A DNA stretch of 64,000 nucleotides from an uncultured Allomuricauda sp. (lineage in GTDB: Bacteria > Bacteroidota > Bacteroidia > Flavobacteriales > Flavobacteriaceae). A program made the translations under genes and the position numbers. Where the stretch lies: NCBI RefSeq assembly GCF_947501165.1, contig NZ_CANMUU010000002.1, forward strand, positions 744,001-808,000, in the 5' to 3' direction. This document shows positions 33,737 to 43,933 of this stretch, in pieces. The notes beneath the pieces are model-generated. The model saw only the letters and a program-made list of their open reading frames with translations, was not told the DNA's origin and did no database searches. Position 1 is the stretch's first letter. The number at the start of each line of letters is the position of its first letter.

Positions 33737-34560
33737 GCAAACATTGCTTGAAATTCCTTAACCATTTCAGGTATGAGTTTTTTAAGTTGTTCCTCAACCG
33801 ACTTGACCACTTCGGGATAAATGATACCACTTAATTCATCACAATATACTTTGGAAATTTCTGTGGCCAATACCAACGTATTATCAAAATTTCGGGTAAT
33901 ATATTTTAAAAAATAGCCATTCCCTTGAAAAGTATCATTGATTTTAGATGTATTTACAATGTCATTGGGCAATTGTATGGAACCCAATTTTTTACTCCAT
34001 ACTTCGGTTAATGCCCCAAAACGTTTTTGATCTATATTACTAGTTCCTAAATTCCATACCGGTACTTCCCTATCCCAGCGTTTCCAGTTATAGCTATGCA
34101 TATCAAAAACAATCACATTCTTAAAGTCCGATTCAAGTTTCTGAACCAAAGCGTTGACCACTTTGTAAAAGTTGGCATGTTTTTGTAAACTCAGTTCTTT
34201 CTCTTCATTACTTAGTGGTTCTGTCCACAGTTCTTTTCCCCAAGCGTCATCGTAAACGGCTCTTTCAGGCTCTCGGTTTAAATCGTATTCAAATCTGCTA
34301 TCCCTTCCTGCTATCACAATGGGAAACGTTTGAACCATCTCCTTCGTACAAGGGTCTTCTTCATACCAACGTTCGTATTCTGTATGTTTACAGTTTTCCC
34401 ATAGCGAGGACCGGAACTGATGCCCATCATGAACAGCCCCACAAACAATGGGAACGTAATCTTCAATCTTCAAGGTGAAGGAATAGTCCGAAGAAACTGC
34501 TTCAAATTGTTTCCCTGCGGTAATATACTCTATGATTTCTTCAATGGAAAGTCTATGCAT
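33733..34560 (-). CDS. N-formylglutamate amidohydrolase family protein
   Basis: A 275-residue protein of the N-formylglutamate amidohydrolase (HutG-type) family, a zinc-peptidase-like fold. Landmarks are CGAVHDGHQF near residue 40, a DSRFEYDLNR stretch, VFDMHSYNW near 149 and LATEISKVYCDE near the C-terminus. No histidine-degradation gene is nearby. It sits between an ATP-grasp ligase and a QEGLA peptidase with overlapping ends, so its substrate may instead be a gamma-glutamyl or N-acyl amino acid made by the ligase. Confidence 0.87.
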   Translation of the reverse strand: MHRLSIEEIIEYITAGKQFEAVSSDYSFTLKIEDYVPIVCGAVHDGHQFRSSLWENCKHTEYERWYEEDPCTKEMVQTFPIVIAGRDSRFEYDLNREPERAVYDDAWGKELWTEPLSNEEKELSLQKHANFYKVVNALVQKLESDFKNVIVFDMHSYNWKRWDREVPVWNLGTSNIDQKRFGALTEVWSKKLGSIQLPNDIVNTSKINDTFQGNGYFLKYITRNFDNTLVLATEISKVYCDELSGIIYPEVVKSVEEQLKKLIPEMVKEFQAMFA

Positions 34561-35584
34561 TTTCTACTTCACTGCGTAGTCTTGAACGTCTGTCAAAAGC
34601 TTGTAATTTGTCTACCACCTTACTCTCAATAAAGTCGATTACCTTGCATTGAATCTTGGTTTTGTACACTTTGTTCATGTAGGTAATTCCGCCGGGCGAC
34701 ATGACATTGACTTCCACTAGTTTACCACCAATCACATCAATACCAACAAAGAACAATCCATCGTTGACCAGTTTTGGCCCAATTTGCTTACAAAGTGCTT
34801 TTTCTTGCTTGCTCAAGCTATGCTTGGCCACAGAGCCCCCTGCAGATACATTGGAACGATGGTCATCACTTCCAGGTATTCTTCGCATGGCCCCTATAGG
34901 CTCTCCGTTCAATAGAAGAATACGTACATCACCTTGGTCTGCCCCTTCGATATATTCTTGTAGGATAACATAGTTGGAAGACCCATCTGAGTTGGTAACA
35001 TAGAAGTCCAAAAGAGAATTGATGTTGGACATCGCCGATTTTTCAATCAAAATAACACCGGAACCTCCGAAACCATTCAAAGGTTTCAATATCATTTTAT
35101 CCGCAGTGGATTCTTTTATCTGTTGAACCAAATACCTTTTGTTTTTGGAAACATGCGTAGCAGGTATGATATTACTATGACTGTCACCGAAGGCGGCCGT
35201 GTACAATTTGTTATTGGCCTCACGTAAACCTTGTAAGGAATTAACAATAAAGACATCATCCTTTACAGAATCCAGAAAATTGAGCATCAATGGGTCTAAT
35301 GGTGGATTGGCCCGCATAAAAATCACATCAAACCCTGCTAGAGGTAACATCTCTTCGCGAATTACCGCTTGCTTGTAAAAGGTTTTTAAACTACTGGAAA
35401 CCTTATCCATACGATTGATTACCGTACAAAAGGCGCTGGTTACACTGTTTCGAATGGTTAGGTTTGCGGGTGTACACAAAGCGACACCATGGTTTCGCTT
35501 GACGCATTCGTGGATCAAAGCTAAGCTTGTATCATTCTCTGGTTGGATTTCATCCCAAGGATACATTAAAAAGCAAATGTTCAT
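34553..35584 (-). CDS. ATP-grasp ligase, glutathione-synthetase-like
   Basis: A 343-residue ATP-grasp protein with the N-terminal preATP fold (CFLMYPWDEIQPENDTS), the ATP loop KPLNGFGGSGVILIE and metal ligands in the EVNVMSPGG stretch typical of GshB/RimK-like ligases. It is the first gene of the three-gene minus-strand operon and overlaps the next by 8 bp. No gshA homologue is in the window, so true glutathione synthesis is unproven. A carboxylate-amine ligation is expected from the fold. Confidence 0.87.
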   Translation of the reverse strand: MNICFLMYPWDEIQPENDTSLALIHECVKRNHGVALCTPANLTIRNSVTSAFCTVINRMDKVSSSLKTFYKQAVIREEMLPLAGFDVIFMRANPPLDPLMLNFLDSVKDDVFIVNSLQGLREANNKLYTAAFGDSHSNIIPATHVSKNKRYLVQQIKESTADKMILKPLNGFGGSGVILIEKSAMSNINSLLDFYVTNSDGSSNYVILQEYIEGADQGDVRILLLNGEPIGAMRRIPGSDDHRSNVSAGGSVAKHSLSKQEKALCKQIGPKLVNDGLFFVGIDVIGGKLVEVNVMSPGGITYMNKVYKTKIQCKVIDFIESKVVDKLQAFDRRSRLRSEVENA

Positions 35585-35664
35585 GGTCTTGTATGGTTTA
35601 TTGATAGCCTTAAGTTAAACTATGTAAGCCAACTACGCAATGGGCAGGCACATATATTTTCCTT

Positions 35665-36993
35665 TTACTTCACTTCTTCATAATGATCATCCCACTCCTT
35701 GATATTGGGTTCGCCAAGCTTATTTACAGATTTGGCAACTGTCATTGATACGGTAGCATCACCGGTTACATTAATAACAGTCCTGCACATATCCAAAGGC
35801 CTATCGACAGCAAAAATCAATGCTAATGCAACGGGATACAAATCTGCAGGAAAACCAATCGATTCCAATACTATTACTAGCATTACCATTCCAGCACCCG
35901 GGACCGCAGCGGAACCAATGGATGCCAATAAGGCGGTTAGGATAATCGCCAATTGATTTGAAAAAACCAATCCCTCCGGCCATAAAACCTGCATGATAAA
36001 AACAGCAGCAACACCTTGATACAGGCTAGTGCCATCCATATTAATAGTAGCGCCTACTGGAAGCACAAAACTGGAAACCTCTTTATCAACACCAATATGT
36101 TCCTCAACCCGTTCCATGGTAACTGGCAAGGTTGCCGCACTGGAACTTGTAGAAAAGGCCAGAAGTTGGGCAGGACTCATTTGCTTTAAAAACCAAAATG
36201 GGTTCTTTTTCGTGTAAAATGATACTATGATGGTGTAGAATACTATCATTAAAACCAACCCAAGGACCACTACCCCAGAATATTTTAACAATGCAAGGAG
36301 CAAATCGGGGTCACTTGAAGAAACCATCACGCTCGCCAAGAGTGCGAAAACGGCATAAGGCGCAATTAACATGATTAAATCGACCATTTTCAAAACCACG
36401 TCATTCAAAGAATCAAAAAAATCTTTCAACGGTTTAGCTTTTGATTCACCAATGAGCAACATCGAAATAGCAAAAATTATTGTAAATAGAATTACCTGTA
36501 GCATTTTACTATTGTCACTAAACGCCTTGAAAGCGTTATCAGGAACCATATCTTCAATAAAACCTAATGGACCACTCTCCCTCTGTTTTGAAGCTTCCTC
36601 CAATTTGGAAGTAACTCCAGAATCGTTGGCATACGTTTCGGAAAGCTTGGTAATGGTTTCTTCTGATATTCCATCTCCGGGTTTTAAAATATTTACCAAA
36701 ATCAACCCTATTGAAATGGCAACCACAGTGGTTCCAATGTAAATCAGCATAGTACGAACTCCTATGTTCCTAAACTTGGAAATATCCTTCAAGTCAGAAA
36801 TACCCTTAATCAGTGAGGCCAATATTAAGGGAATAGCAATGAGCTTGAGCAACTTGACAAAAATAGTCCCAAAAGGTTGAATCCAATCGGACACAAAGCC
36901 AGGGCCCCAAGCAAAGCCGGTCATAACAAAACCAAAGACAATTCCTAAAACCATCCCGATTAGGATTTGCCAATGAAGTTCTAGTTTACGCAT
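35665..36993 (-). CDS. Dicarboxylate/amino acid:cation symporter
   Basis: A 442-residue DAACS/GltPh-type transporter with eight membrane helices and two re-entrant loops. Signatures are FSTSSSAATLPVTM (hairpin 1 serine-rich motif), NMDGTSLYQGVAAVF (NMDGT of helix 7) and GAGMVMLVIVLESIGFP (hairpin 2). The C-terminal DRPLDMCRTVINVTGD matches the Asp/Arg substrate helix 8. It likely imports glutamate, aspartate or C4-dicarboxylates with Na+ or H+. It is transcribed away from the ligase operon with its own start. Confidence 0.95.
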   Translation of the reverse strand: MRKLELHWQILIGMVLGIVFGFVMTGFAWGPGFVSDWIQPFGTIFVKLLKLIAIPLILASLIKGISDLKDISKFRNIGVRTMLIYIGTTVVAISIGLILVNILKPGDGISEETITKLSETYANDSGVTSKLEEASKQRESGPLGFIEDMVPDNAFKAFSDNSKMLQVILFTIIFAISMLLIGESKAKPLKDFFDSLNDVVLKMVDLIMLIAPYAVFALLASVMVSSSDPDLLLALLKYSGVVVLGLVLMIVFYTIIVSFYTKKNPFWFLKQMSPAQLLAFSTSSSAATLPVTMERVEEHIGVDKEVSSFVLPVGATINMDGTSLYQGVAAVFIMQVLWPEGLVFSNQLAIILTALLASIGSAAVPGAGMVMLVIVLESIGFPADLYPVALALIFAVDRPLDMCRTVINVTGDATVSMTVAKSVNKLGEPNIKEWDDHYEEVK

Positions 36994-37048
36994 AGGTGTA
37001 ATTTTGGTTGGTAAGATAGTATTTTAGAATAGAAACCGCGAAGGGCAC

Positions 37049-38113
37049 CTATATTTTGTTGTTTCGTGACAATAAGCAGAAGTCTGCCAATACCAAGGCT
37101 GACATGGCCTCTACAATGGGTACTGCTCTTGGCACCACACAAGGGTCATGCCTTCCTTTTCCTTGCGTAGTTACTTTTTCACCTTCTTTATTAATAGTCT
37201 CGTAAGCTTGTAATACAGTTGCCACTGGTTTGAAGGCAACGTTGAAGTAAATATCCATTCCGTTGCTGATTCCGCCCTGCACTCCCCCGCTTCGGTTAGT
37301 AGCTGTGGTACCATCAGAATTATATGCGTCATTATGCTCACTACCCTTCATAAGTACACCAGAGAAACCACTACCGTACTCAAACCCTTTTACTGCATTA
37401 ATAGACAACATAGCCGCACCCAACCTGGCATGCAGTTTATCAAAAACCGGTTCGCCCAAACCAACCGGTACATTTTGAATAACTCCAGTAATAATGCCCC
37501 CTATGGTGTCCCCTTGTTTCTTTATCTGTTTTATATATTCCTCCATTTCCGCTGCTGTTTTTGGGTCAGGGCAACGTACGGGATTCGATTCAATCTTGGA
37601 AAAATCAAGCTCATTATAGGGAACCTTCAACTCAATTTCGCCAACTTGGGATACAAATGCATTGAATTTGACATCTGGTAAAAGCTGTTTTGCTATGGCT
37701 CCTGCTACAACTCGACTAGCGGTCTCTCTAGCAGAGCTCCTTCCCCCGCCTCGATAATCTCGAAAACCATATTTTTTATCATATACATAATCTGCATGAG
37801 ATGGACGGTAGGAATCTTTAATATGGGAATAGTCTTTGGATTTTTGATTTGTATTGTGAATGGCGAAACCAATTGGCGTTCCCGTGGTTTTTCCTTCAAA
37901 AAGTCCTGAATAAATCTCCACAGTATCGGGTTCTTTTCGTTGGGTTACAATTGCGGATTGTCCAGGTTTTCTCCTATTCAAATCCAACTGTATTTTTTCT
38001 AAATCTAAATCCAATCCTGCCGGACAACCATCAATTATTCCACCAAGGGCTCGCCCGTGCGACTCACCAAAGGTGGTCAGCTTAAACAATTCCCCAAAAC
38101 TGTTTCCTGCCAT
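37049..38113 (-). CDS. aroC: Chorismate synthase
   Basis: A 354-residue chorismate synthase. I start at the Met of [20 protein letters not shown] because the 12 residues encoded upstream are not family-like. Signatures [19 protein letters not shown] and [16 protein letters not shown] are present, with the FMN-binding Arg/His set intact. It converts 5-enolpyruvylshikimate-3-phosphate to chorismate. It stands alone here, without other aro genes. Confidence 0.96.
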   Translation of the reverse strand: MAGNSFGELFKLTTFGESHGRALGGIIDGCPAGLDLDLEKIQLDLNRRKPGQSAIVTQRKEPDTVEIYSGLFEGKTTGTPIGFAIHNTNQKSKDYSHIKDSYRPSHADYVYDKKYGFRDYRGGGRSSARETASRVVAGAIAKQLLPDVKFNAFVSQVGEIELKVPYNELDFSKIESNPVRCPDPKTAAEMEEYIKQIKKQGDTIGGIITGVIQNVPVGLGEPVFDKLHARLGAAMLSINAVKGFEYGSGFSGVLMKGSEHNDAYNSDGTTATNRSGGVQGGISNGMDIYFNVAFKPVATVLQAYETINKEGEKVTTQGKGRHDPCVVPRAVPIVEAMSALVLADFCLLSRNNKI

Positions 38114-38301
38114 GTGCTTGAAGTAAAATCCAAATTTAGGTTTTAGCATTCGTTAAAAAAAACAAGGGTGCCAGTTAATCTTTAAATAACATAACTAGAT
38201 GTTTATTGATATTTTTTTAACCGTATGCTTAAAAATTATTGAAACGAAATTGATTTTCAGTTTATTCCTACTCACTTACTTTGCATTTAAATCTTAGACG
38301 A

Positions 38302-39201
38302 TTGAAAAAAAGGAAGATAGAACTGGCTGTAATTTCCGATGTGCATTTGGGAACTTATGGATGCCATGCGGATGAGCTCATTACTTACCTCAATAGTATT
38401 CAACCCAAAAAGTTGGTTCTGAATGGCGATATCATTGATATCTGGCAGTTTAAAAAGCGGTTTTTTCCTGCGTCCCATCTTAAGGTGCTAAAAAAGGTGA
38501 TTGGAATGGCCTCTAGGGGTACCGAAGTATATTACATCACAGGAAATCATGACGAAATGCTTCGTAAATTTACGGACATTTCAATGGGCAACGTTCAGAT
38601 TTCCAACAAATTGGTGCTCAATCTAGATGGAAAGAAGGCATGGATTTTCCACGGTGATGTTTTTGATGTCTCCATACAAAATGCAAAGTGGCTTGCTAAA
38701 TTGGGTGGGTATGGATACGACATGCTTATTTTGATAAATAGTTTGATCAATTGGTGTCTTATAAAAATGGGGAGAGAAAAGTATTCCCTATCCAAACGGA
38801 TAAAGAACAGTGTCAAAAGAGCTGTAAAGTACATAAACGACTTTGAAAACGTTGCCGCAGAGCTCGCCATTGAAAATGATTACGATTATGTAATCTGTGG
38901 ACACATCCATCAACCAAAAAAGGAAAGAATTGAGAATAAAAATGGCAGTACGCTATACCTCAACTCTGGAGATTGGGTAGAAAACTTGACTGCCTTGGAA
39001 TATTCCTTTAAAAGATGGCGCGTTTATCACTACAATCATGACAAGTTATCTCCATTTTTTGTTGATGAAGATTTAAAAGAAATGGACATGAACGACCTTA
39101 TTGCTTCTATAACGGATAAGGAAGTTGAAGCAGAAGATGTTCAACACTTTCGGGAAGTTGAAAGAGAAGAATCTACAAATTCGGACCACGAGACCCTATA
39201 A
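38302..39201 (+). CDS. Metallophosphoesterase, UDP-2,3-diacylglucosamine diphosphatase-like
   Basis: A 299-residue calcineurin-type phosphoesterase. I take TTG 38302 (KKRKIELAVISDVHLG) as the start: an in-frame TTG at 38281 lies inside a probable -7 box (TTACTTTG, 38276-38283). The metal motifs are in order: DVHLGTYG, GDIIDIW, GNHDE, HGDVFD, GHIHQP. This matches the YbbF/LpxH-like group common in Bacteroidota, though these lipid-A homologues often act on other substrates. The 3' end overlaps the convergent FAD gene by 6 bp. Confidence 0.85.
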   Translation: MKKRKIELAVISDVHLGTYGCHADELITYLNSIQPKKLVLNGDIIDIWQFKKRFFPASHLKVLKKVIGMASRGTEVYYITGNHDEMLRKFTDISMGNVQISNKLVLNLDGKKAWIFHGDVFDVSIQNAKWLAKLGGYGYDMLILINSLINWCLIKMGREKYSLSKRIKNSVKRAVKYINDFENVAAELAIENDYDYVICGHIHQPKKERIENKNGSTLYLNSGDWVENLTALEYSFKRWRVYHYNHDKLSPFFVDEDLKEMDMNDLIASITDKEVEAEDVQHFREVEREESTNSDHETL

Positions 39202-42114
39202 AGTGCTTTTTAATGCCGATTTCAAAATAGAAACCGGGTGTAAAGCCTGTTTTTTGGTTCCATCCATGATTTGATGTCGACAACTGGTGCCATTGGCAGA
39301 AATAATGGTATTTTCCGAGGCCTTTCTGACGCTAGGAAACAACTTTAGCTCTCCAACTTGCATGCTCGTTTGGTAATGTTCTTTTTCATACCCAAATGAA
39401 CCCGCCATGCCGCAACAACCAGATGGGATAATGGATACTTTATAGTTTTTGGGCAAGTTCAAAATGTCAAAAGTGACTTTCTGATTGGACAAAGCCTTTT
39501 GATGACAATGGTTATGAATTTTTACTTCACGCGTTTCTTCAGTAAAGAGTTCAGAAGAGAGGTTTCCTTCTTTTATCTCATTGGCGAGAAACTCTTCAAT
39601 TAAAAAGGTATTTTGAGTTAAGCTTTTCAAATATTTGCTTTGAGGACAAAGTCTTTTATATTCATCCCTAAATGATAAGATTGCTGAGGGTTCTAAACCA
39701 AGAATAGGAAGGTTTTCATCCAATATACCTTTCATTCTCTCCAAGTTGGACTGTGCCAATGCTTTGGCTTGTTTCAAAAACCCTTTAGAAAGGTAGGTAC
39801 GTCCACTTTCTGCATGAAAAAGGGTTACATCATACCCTAATTTAATAAGTAGGTCGATAGCATCCTTACCAATTTCAACATCCAGATAATTGGTGAACTC
39901 ATCTATGTAAAGTACTATCTTTTGCTTTGTAGGTTTTTGGCTGTTTTTCTGATTCTTCAGGTATTTTTCAAAATCAAAACGATATACTTTAGGAAGGTCC
40001 CGTTCTTTAGCCACACCAAAAGACTTCTTAAGAACCCCTCCCAATATGGAAGATTTGTAAACAGCATTGGTCAAAGAAGGTATTTTACTCCCCAGTCTGT
40101 TGAAAGTGGTATTGTAGGCAAACAACTTGCTTCGTAAAGAATACCCATTGGATTCCTGATATTGGTATTGAAACTCTGACTTTAAGGTTGCTACATCCAC
40201 ATTACTGGGACATTCGCTGGCACATGCCTTGCAGCTTAGGCATAAATCAAAGACTTCTTTGAGTTCATCGTGGTTAAACCGATTGGTTTTATCAGAATTT
40301 GTCAAAAACTCCCTCAGTGCATTTGCCCTTGCTCTGGTAGTATCCTTTTCATTTTTGGTGGCATGATAACTGGGGCACATTCCTCCATTCATTGTGTGGC
40401 TTTTTCTACAATCCCCACTTCCATTGCATTTTTCGGCTGCTTTTAATATCCCCTCGCTATCCGAGAAATCGAGAAGTGTGTTTACTTCAGGTTCTTTTCT
40501 ATCCACTTCGTAACGAAGGGATTCATCCATAGGAAAAGCATCAACTATTTTTCCCGGATTAAAAATTGAATTGGGGTCAAATACTTTTTTTAGCCGTCTT
40601 AAAAGTTCATAATTCTCTTCACCTATCATTAGAGGGATAAACTCAGCGCGGACAATACCATCCCCATGTTCACCACTAAAACTACCTTTGTATTTCTTGG
40701 TCAAATGGGCCACATCTGTGGTAATGGAGCGAAAAAGAGACACGTCTTCAGACTTTTTCAAATTTAAGATGGGACGTAAATGAAGTTCTCCTGCGCCAGC
40801 ATGGGCATAATACACCGCTTCTTGACAGTAACCATCCATAATTTTGGTAAACTCACCTATAAAATCCTTTAAATCATCAAGAGCTACAGCCGTATCTTCA
40901 ATACAAGCCACAGCTTTTCTGTCACCTACCATATTTCCCAAAAGCCCCAAACCGGCTTTTCGAAGTTCTATGGCCTTATTGATTTCTGTATCTTTTAAAA
41001 TAGGATTGGCATAACTTAACCCTGATTTTTTGATGGTTTTCAATAGAGCTTCCAGTTGCTGCTGCAATTCAGAATCTGTGTTTGCCTTCACCTCCAACAT
41101 TAAAATAGCGGCAGGGTCTCCATCTACAAAAAAGCGATTCTCCAGCTGCGCACGATTGTTTTTTGTACAATCAAGAATCACCTTATCCATCATTTCACAA
41201 GTATGCAGATTATGAGCCATTACCGGGGCTACGTCTGCCAAACAATCTTCTAAGGTTGCATAATGCGTACATACCATGGCGGCCTTGGAGGGTGGAATAT
41301 CATCCAACTGGAGAGTGATTTCAGTGGTAAATGCCAGTGTACCCTCACTTCCCGAAAGGAGATGGGAAAGATTTAAGCCTTTATTTTCCCCGCCAAAAAT
41401 GGTACTCTTCAATAATTCATCTATGGCATATCCGGTATTGCGCCTGTGAATCTCTGGCTTGGGGAATTCATTTTGAATATGTTTTTGGATTTTAGGGTTT
41501 GAAAGCTCGTTGAATAAAAAGTTATAGATTTTTCCTTCCAAAGTATCTTCATCTCTTTTCTTTTCAACAACTTCTTTTGATACATTCTTGAAAATGGTTT
41601 CGGTACCATCGGAAAGTAGGCATTTTAGCTCCAAAACCTTATCGCGTGTAACACCGTATTGTATAGAAGTGGTTCCGGAAGAATTGTTTCCGACCATCCC
41701 CCCAATCATACACCTGTTTGAGGTTGAAGTATTTGGGCCAAAAAAAAGACCAAAGGGTTTTAGATACTGATTCAACTCATCTCGAACAACCCCTGGTTGA
41801 ACCCGAACTGTTTTATTTGCTTCATCCAGCGCTACAATTTGAGTAAAATGTTTACTTACATCTACCACAATACCATCGCCTACACATTGGCCAGCGAGCG
41901 ATGTCCCTGCCGTTCTTGGAATAAGACCCACCTTGTGGGCATTTGCAAAATCGATTAAATGCTTTATGTCACCCTCGGTTTGAGGGTAGGCCACTGCTAA
42001 TGGTAACTTTCGATATACAGAGGCGTCTGTGGCATATAAAGAACGCTTCAACAAATCAAACTCCAGTTCCCCTTGAAGTTTATCAGCTAGTTTTTTTAAA
42101 AAAGATTTATCCAA
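39196..42114 (-). CDS. FAD-binding and Fe-S (glycolate/D-lactate dehydrogenase-like) oxidoreductase
   Basis: A 972-residue fused enzyme. The PCMH-type FAD domain has PRTAGTSLAGQ, and the FAD-linked oxidase C domain has GSFSGEHGDGIVRAEF. The Fe-S part has CNGSGDCRK and CLSCKACASECPSNV, and the C-terminal cysteine-rich (CCG-like) domain has HNHCHQKAL and PSGCCGMAGSFGY. I start at TTG 42114 (DKSFLKKLADKL); a TTG at 42162 lies upstream of the transcript start implied by the box at 42165-42172. It oxidises an unidentified 2-hydroxyacid and passes electrons to quinone or cytochrome. Confidence 0.92.
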   Translation of the reverse strand: MDKSFLKKLADKLQGELEFDLLKRSLYATDASVYRKLPLAVAYPQTEGDIKHLIDFANAHKVGLIPRTAGTSLAGQCVGDGIVVDVSKHFTQIVALDEANKTVRVQPGVVRDELNQYLKPFGLFFGPNTSTSNRCMIGGMVGNNSSGTTSIQYGVTRDKVLELKCLLSDGTETIFKNVSKEVVEKKRDEDTLEGKIYNFLFNELSNPKIQKHIQNEFPKPEIHRRNTGYAIDELLKSTIFGGENKGLNLSHLLSGSEGTLAFTTEITLQLDDIPPSKAAMVCTHYATLEDCLADVAPVMAHNLHTCEMMDKVILDCTKNNRAQLENRFFVDGDPAAILMLEVKANTDSELQQQLEALLKTIKKSGLSYANPILKDTEINKAIELRKAGLGLLGNMVGDRKAVACIEDTAVALDDLKDFIGEFTKIMDGYCQEAVYYAHAGAGELHLRPILNLKKSEDVSLFRSITTDVAHLTKKYKGSFSGEHGDGIVRAEFIPLMIGEENYELLRRLKKVFDPNSIFNPGKIVDAFPMDESLRYEVDRKEPEVNTLLDFSDSEGILKAAEKCNGSGDCRKSHTMNGGMCPSYHATKNEKDTTRARANALREFLTNSDKTNRFNHDELKEVFDLCLSCKACASECPSNVDVATLKSEFQYQYQESNGYSLRSKLFAYNTTFNRLGSKIPSLTNAVYKSSILGGVLKKSFGVAKERDLPKVYRFDFEKYLKNQKNSQKPTKQKIVLYIDEFTNYLDVEIGKDAIDLLIKLGYDVTLFHAESGRTYLSKGFLKQAKALAQSNLERMKGILDENLPILGLEPSAILSFRDEYKRLCPQSKYLKSLTQNTFLIEEFLANEIKEGNLSSELFTEETREVKIHNHCHQKALSNQKVTFDILNLPKNYKVSIIPSGCCGMAGSFGYEKEHYQTSMQVGELKLFPSVRKASENTIISANGTSCRHQIMDGTKKQALHPVSILKSALKSTL

Positions 42115-42164
42115 TCTGGAACAATTTTTGGTCCTGTTAGTGAGTTTTATTGCAGATAGCAATA

Positions 42165-42172
42165 CAAAACTA
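42165..42172 (-). promoter_or_regulatory. -7 box TAGTTTTG (minus strand) for the FAD/Fe-S gene
   Basis: On the minus strand it reads TAGTTTTG (TAnnTTTG). The expected start near 42158 leaves a leader of ~45 nt before TTG 42114. Confidence 0.45.
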
Positions 42173-42201
42173 TCTTAATTTTTACACTAAACGAGAAACT
42201 T

Positions 42202-42696
42202 ATGAAGATTACCACATTATTTACCGGACTTTTTTTATTCGTAACTCTGAGCATACAAGCGCAAAGCATTTCAGAACACGCTTTGGGGTTGCGTTTGGGA
42301 GACAGCGACGGTTTTGGCGCTGAAATATCTTATCAAAAATCCATTGGAAGATACAATCGTGCCGAATTCAATCTGGGATGGCGGGATAGCAGGGAATTTG
42401 ATTCCTTTAAATTAACCGGGGTTTACCAATGGGTTCATCAGTTGGATGGAAATTTTAACTGGTACTACGGTGTTGGTGGCGGATTGGGAAGTGTTGAATT
42501 TGAACCAGTACCGGAAGGCGATGACAATGATGGCCTTTTTGTTTTTGCGGCAGGTAATTTAGGTGTTGAATATGATTTTGAAATTCCCCTTCTACTATCC
42601 TTGGATTTCAGACCGGAAATTGGATTGCTGGGGTATGACGGATTTGACAACAGTTTTGACTTTGATATAGCTCTTGGAATTCGCTACCAATTTTAG
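42202..42696 (+). CDS. Small outer-membrane beta-barrel-like protein
   Basis: A 164-residue protein with a signal peptide (LFTGLFLFVTLSIQAQ). Alternating aromatic/polar strands (AEFNLGWRDS, NWYYGVGGGLGSVEF, VEYDFEIPLLLSLDFRPEIG) end with a terminal aromatic (YQF), as in small eight-stranded outer-membrane barrels. There is no known specificity. It is divergent from the FAD/Fe-S gene, 87 bp from its TTG. Confidence 0.75.
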   Translation: MKITTLFTGLFLFVTLSIQAQSISEHALGLRLGDSDGFGAEISYQKSIGRYNRAEFNLGWRDSREFDSFKLTGVYQWVHQLDGNFNWYYGVGGGLGSVEFEPVPEGDDNDGLFVFAAGNLGVEYDFEIPLLLSLDFRPEIGLLGYDGFDNSFDFDIALGIRYQF

Positions 42697-42765
42697 CCAG
42701 GGCAAAATGTAAGGGTTTTTATATGAGACAACTTATGAATACCTTAGCAACTTAAAATAATTTCA

Positions 42766-43875
42766 ATGAAAAAAAATGCTTCCATAGCGTTGATTTTGGC
42801 CTTTTTGGCAGCCTGTAGTTCAAAACCTGAAGGTTTTGTTATAAATGCCAAGGTCAGTGGGGAACTGGAAAACGGAACCAAGGTTTTCTTGAAGACCACG
42901 GATTCCCTGAACCAACTGCAAGATATCGATACCACAACGGTAGAAAACGGTATTTTTAGCTTCACGGGAAAACAAGACAGTCCAAAATTGTACTATATCT
43001 TTTTGGAATCCAATAGAGGTAATATTCCTTTGTTTTTGGAAAATGGAGATATAGACTTAAAATTTCAAAAGGATAGTTTAAACTATGCCCAATTGAAGGG
43101 AACTCCGCAGAACGAACTTTTTATGAAGTTTTTGGGTGAATCCAGAAAAATGGCAGAAAGGGCACGTTCCATGCAACGTGATATGAATCAAGCTGCGCAG
43201 GCACAGGATACAGCAACTGTGGCTTCTCTTAGGGAGGAGTATGTTGAGCTTCAGGATGATGTAAAAAGCTTTAATATTGATTTTGCTAAGGAAAATCCAG
43301 ATGCTTTGATTTCGGCTTTAATCTTGGGGAATCTTCTTTTTAGTAAGGCTTTGCCCAATGAAGAAATCCAACAAATATATGATGCCCTTACTCCAGAGAT
43401 AAAAGCTTCAGAACCTGGAGAAAGTCTGAAAGAGCAGTTGGATAAATTAAAGAATACGGATATTGGAAGTGTAGCACCCAATTTCTCCGCTCCTACTCCA
43501 CAAGGTGAATTGTTGGCGTTGAGCGATATTAAAGGAAAAGTGACTTTAGTTGATTTTTGGGCTGCTTGGTGTCGTCCATGTCGGGCTGAAAATCCAAACA
43601 TTGTATCCGTTTATAAAAAATATCATGATAAGGGTTTGAATATTGTTGGAGTCTCTTTGGATGCTAGAGCCGAAGACTGGAACAAAGCTATTGAAGCGGA
43701 TGGTTTGGAGTGGAACCATATCTCCAATTTGAAGCGTTTTCAAGACCCCATAGCACAACTTTATAACATTAATGCAATACCTGCAGCGTTTCTGTTGGAT
43801 GAAAATGGGGTAATTGTTGCAAAAGATCTGCGAGGCCCAGCTCTGGAACAGAAGGTAGCTGAACTTTTGAATTAA
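42766..43875 (+). CDS. TlpA-like thioredoxin-domain lipoprotein (DUF4369)
   Basis: A 369-residue lipoprotein (lipobox LAACS, Cys17). The N-terminal DUF4369 domain (FVINAKVSGELENGTKVFLK) is followed by a helical linker and a C-terminal AhpC/TSA-Redoxin domain with the redox motif AAWCRPCRAENP (CxxC) and the cis-Pro stretch YNINAIPAAF. It is anchored in the periplasm and probably reduces disulfides, for example for cytochrome maturation. A hairpin terminator follows. Confidence 0.93.
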   Translation: MKKNASIALILAFLAACSSKPEGFVINAKVSGELENGTKVFLKTTDSLNQLQDIDTTTVENGIFSFTGKQDSPKLYYIFLESNRGNIPLFLENGDIDLKFQKDSLNYAQLKGTPQNELFMKFLGESRKMAERARSMQRDMNQAAQAQDTATVASLREEYVELQDDVKSFNIDFAKENPDALISALILGNLLFSKALPNEEIQQIYDALTPEIKASEPGESLKEQLDKLKNTDIGSVAPNFSAPTPQGELLALSDIKGKVTLVDFWAAWCRPCRAENPNIVSVYKKYHDKGLNIVGVSLDARAEDWNKAIEADGLEWNHISNLKRFQDPIAQLYNINAIPAAFLLDENGVIVAKDLRGPALEQKVAELLN

Positions 43876-43901
43876 AATATAAAAGCAAATAGAACTCTAC
43901 G

Positions 43902-43930
43902 AAACCCAGGTAATATTCTGGGTTTTTTAT
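43902..43930 (+). terminator. Rho-independent terminator
   Basis: AAACCCAG, then an 8-nt loop, then CTGGGTTT, followed by a T-rich run. It lies 27 bp after the TlpA-like gene stop and before the convergent rhomboid gene end. Confidence 0.8.
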
Positions 43931-43933
43931 TTT

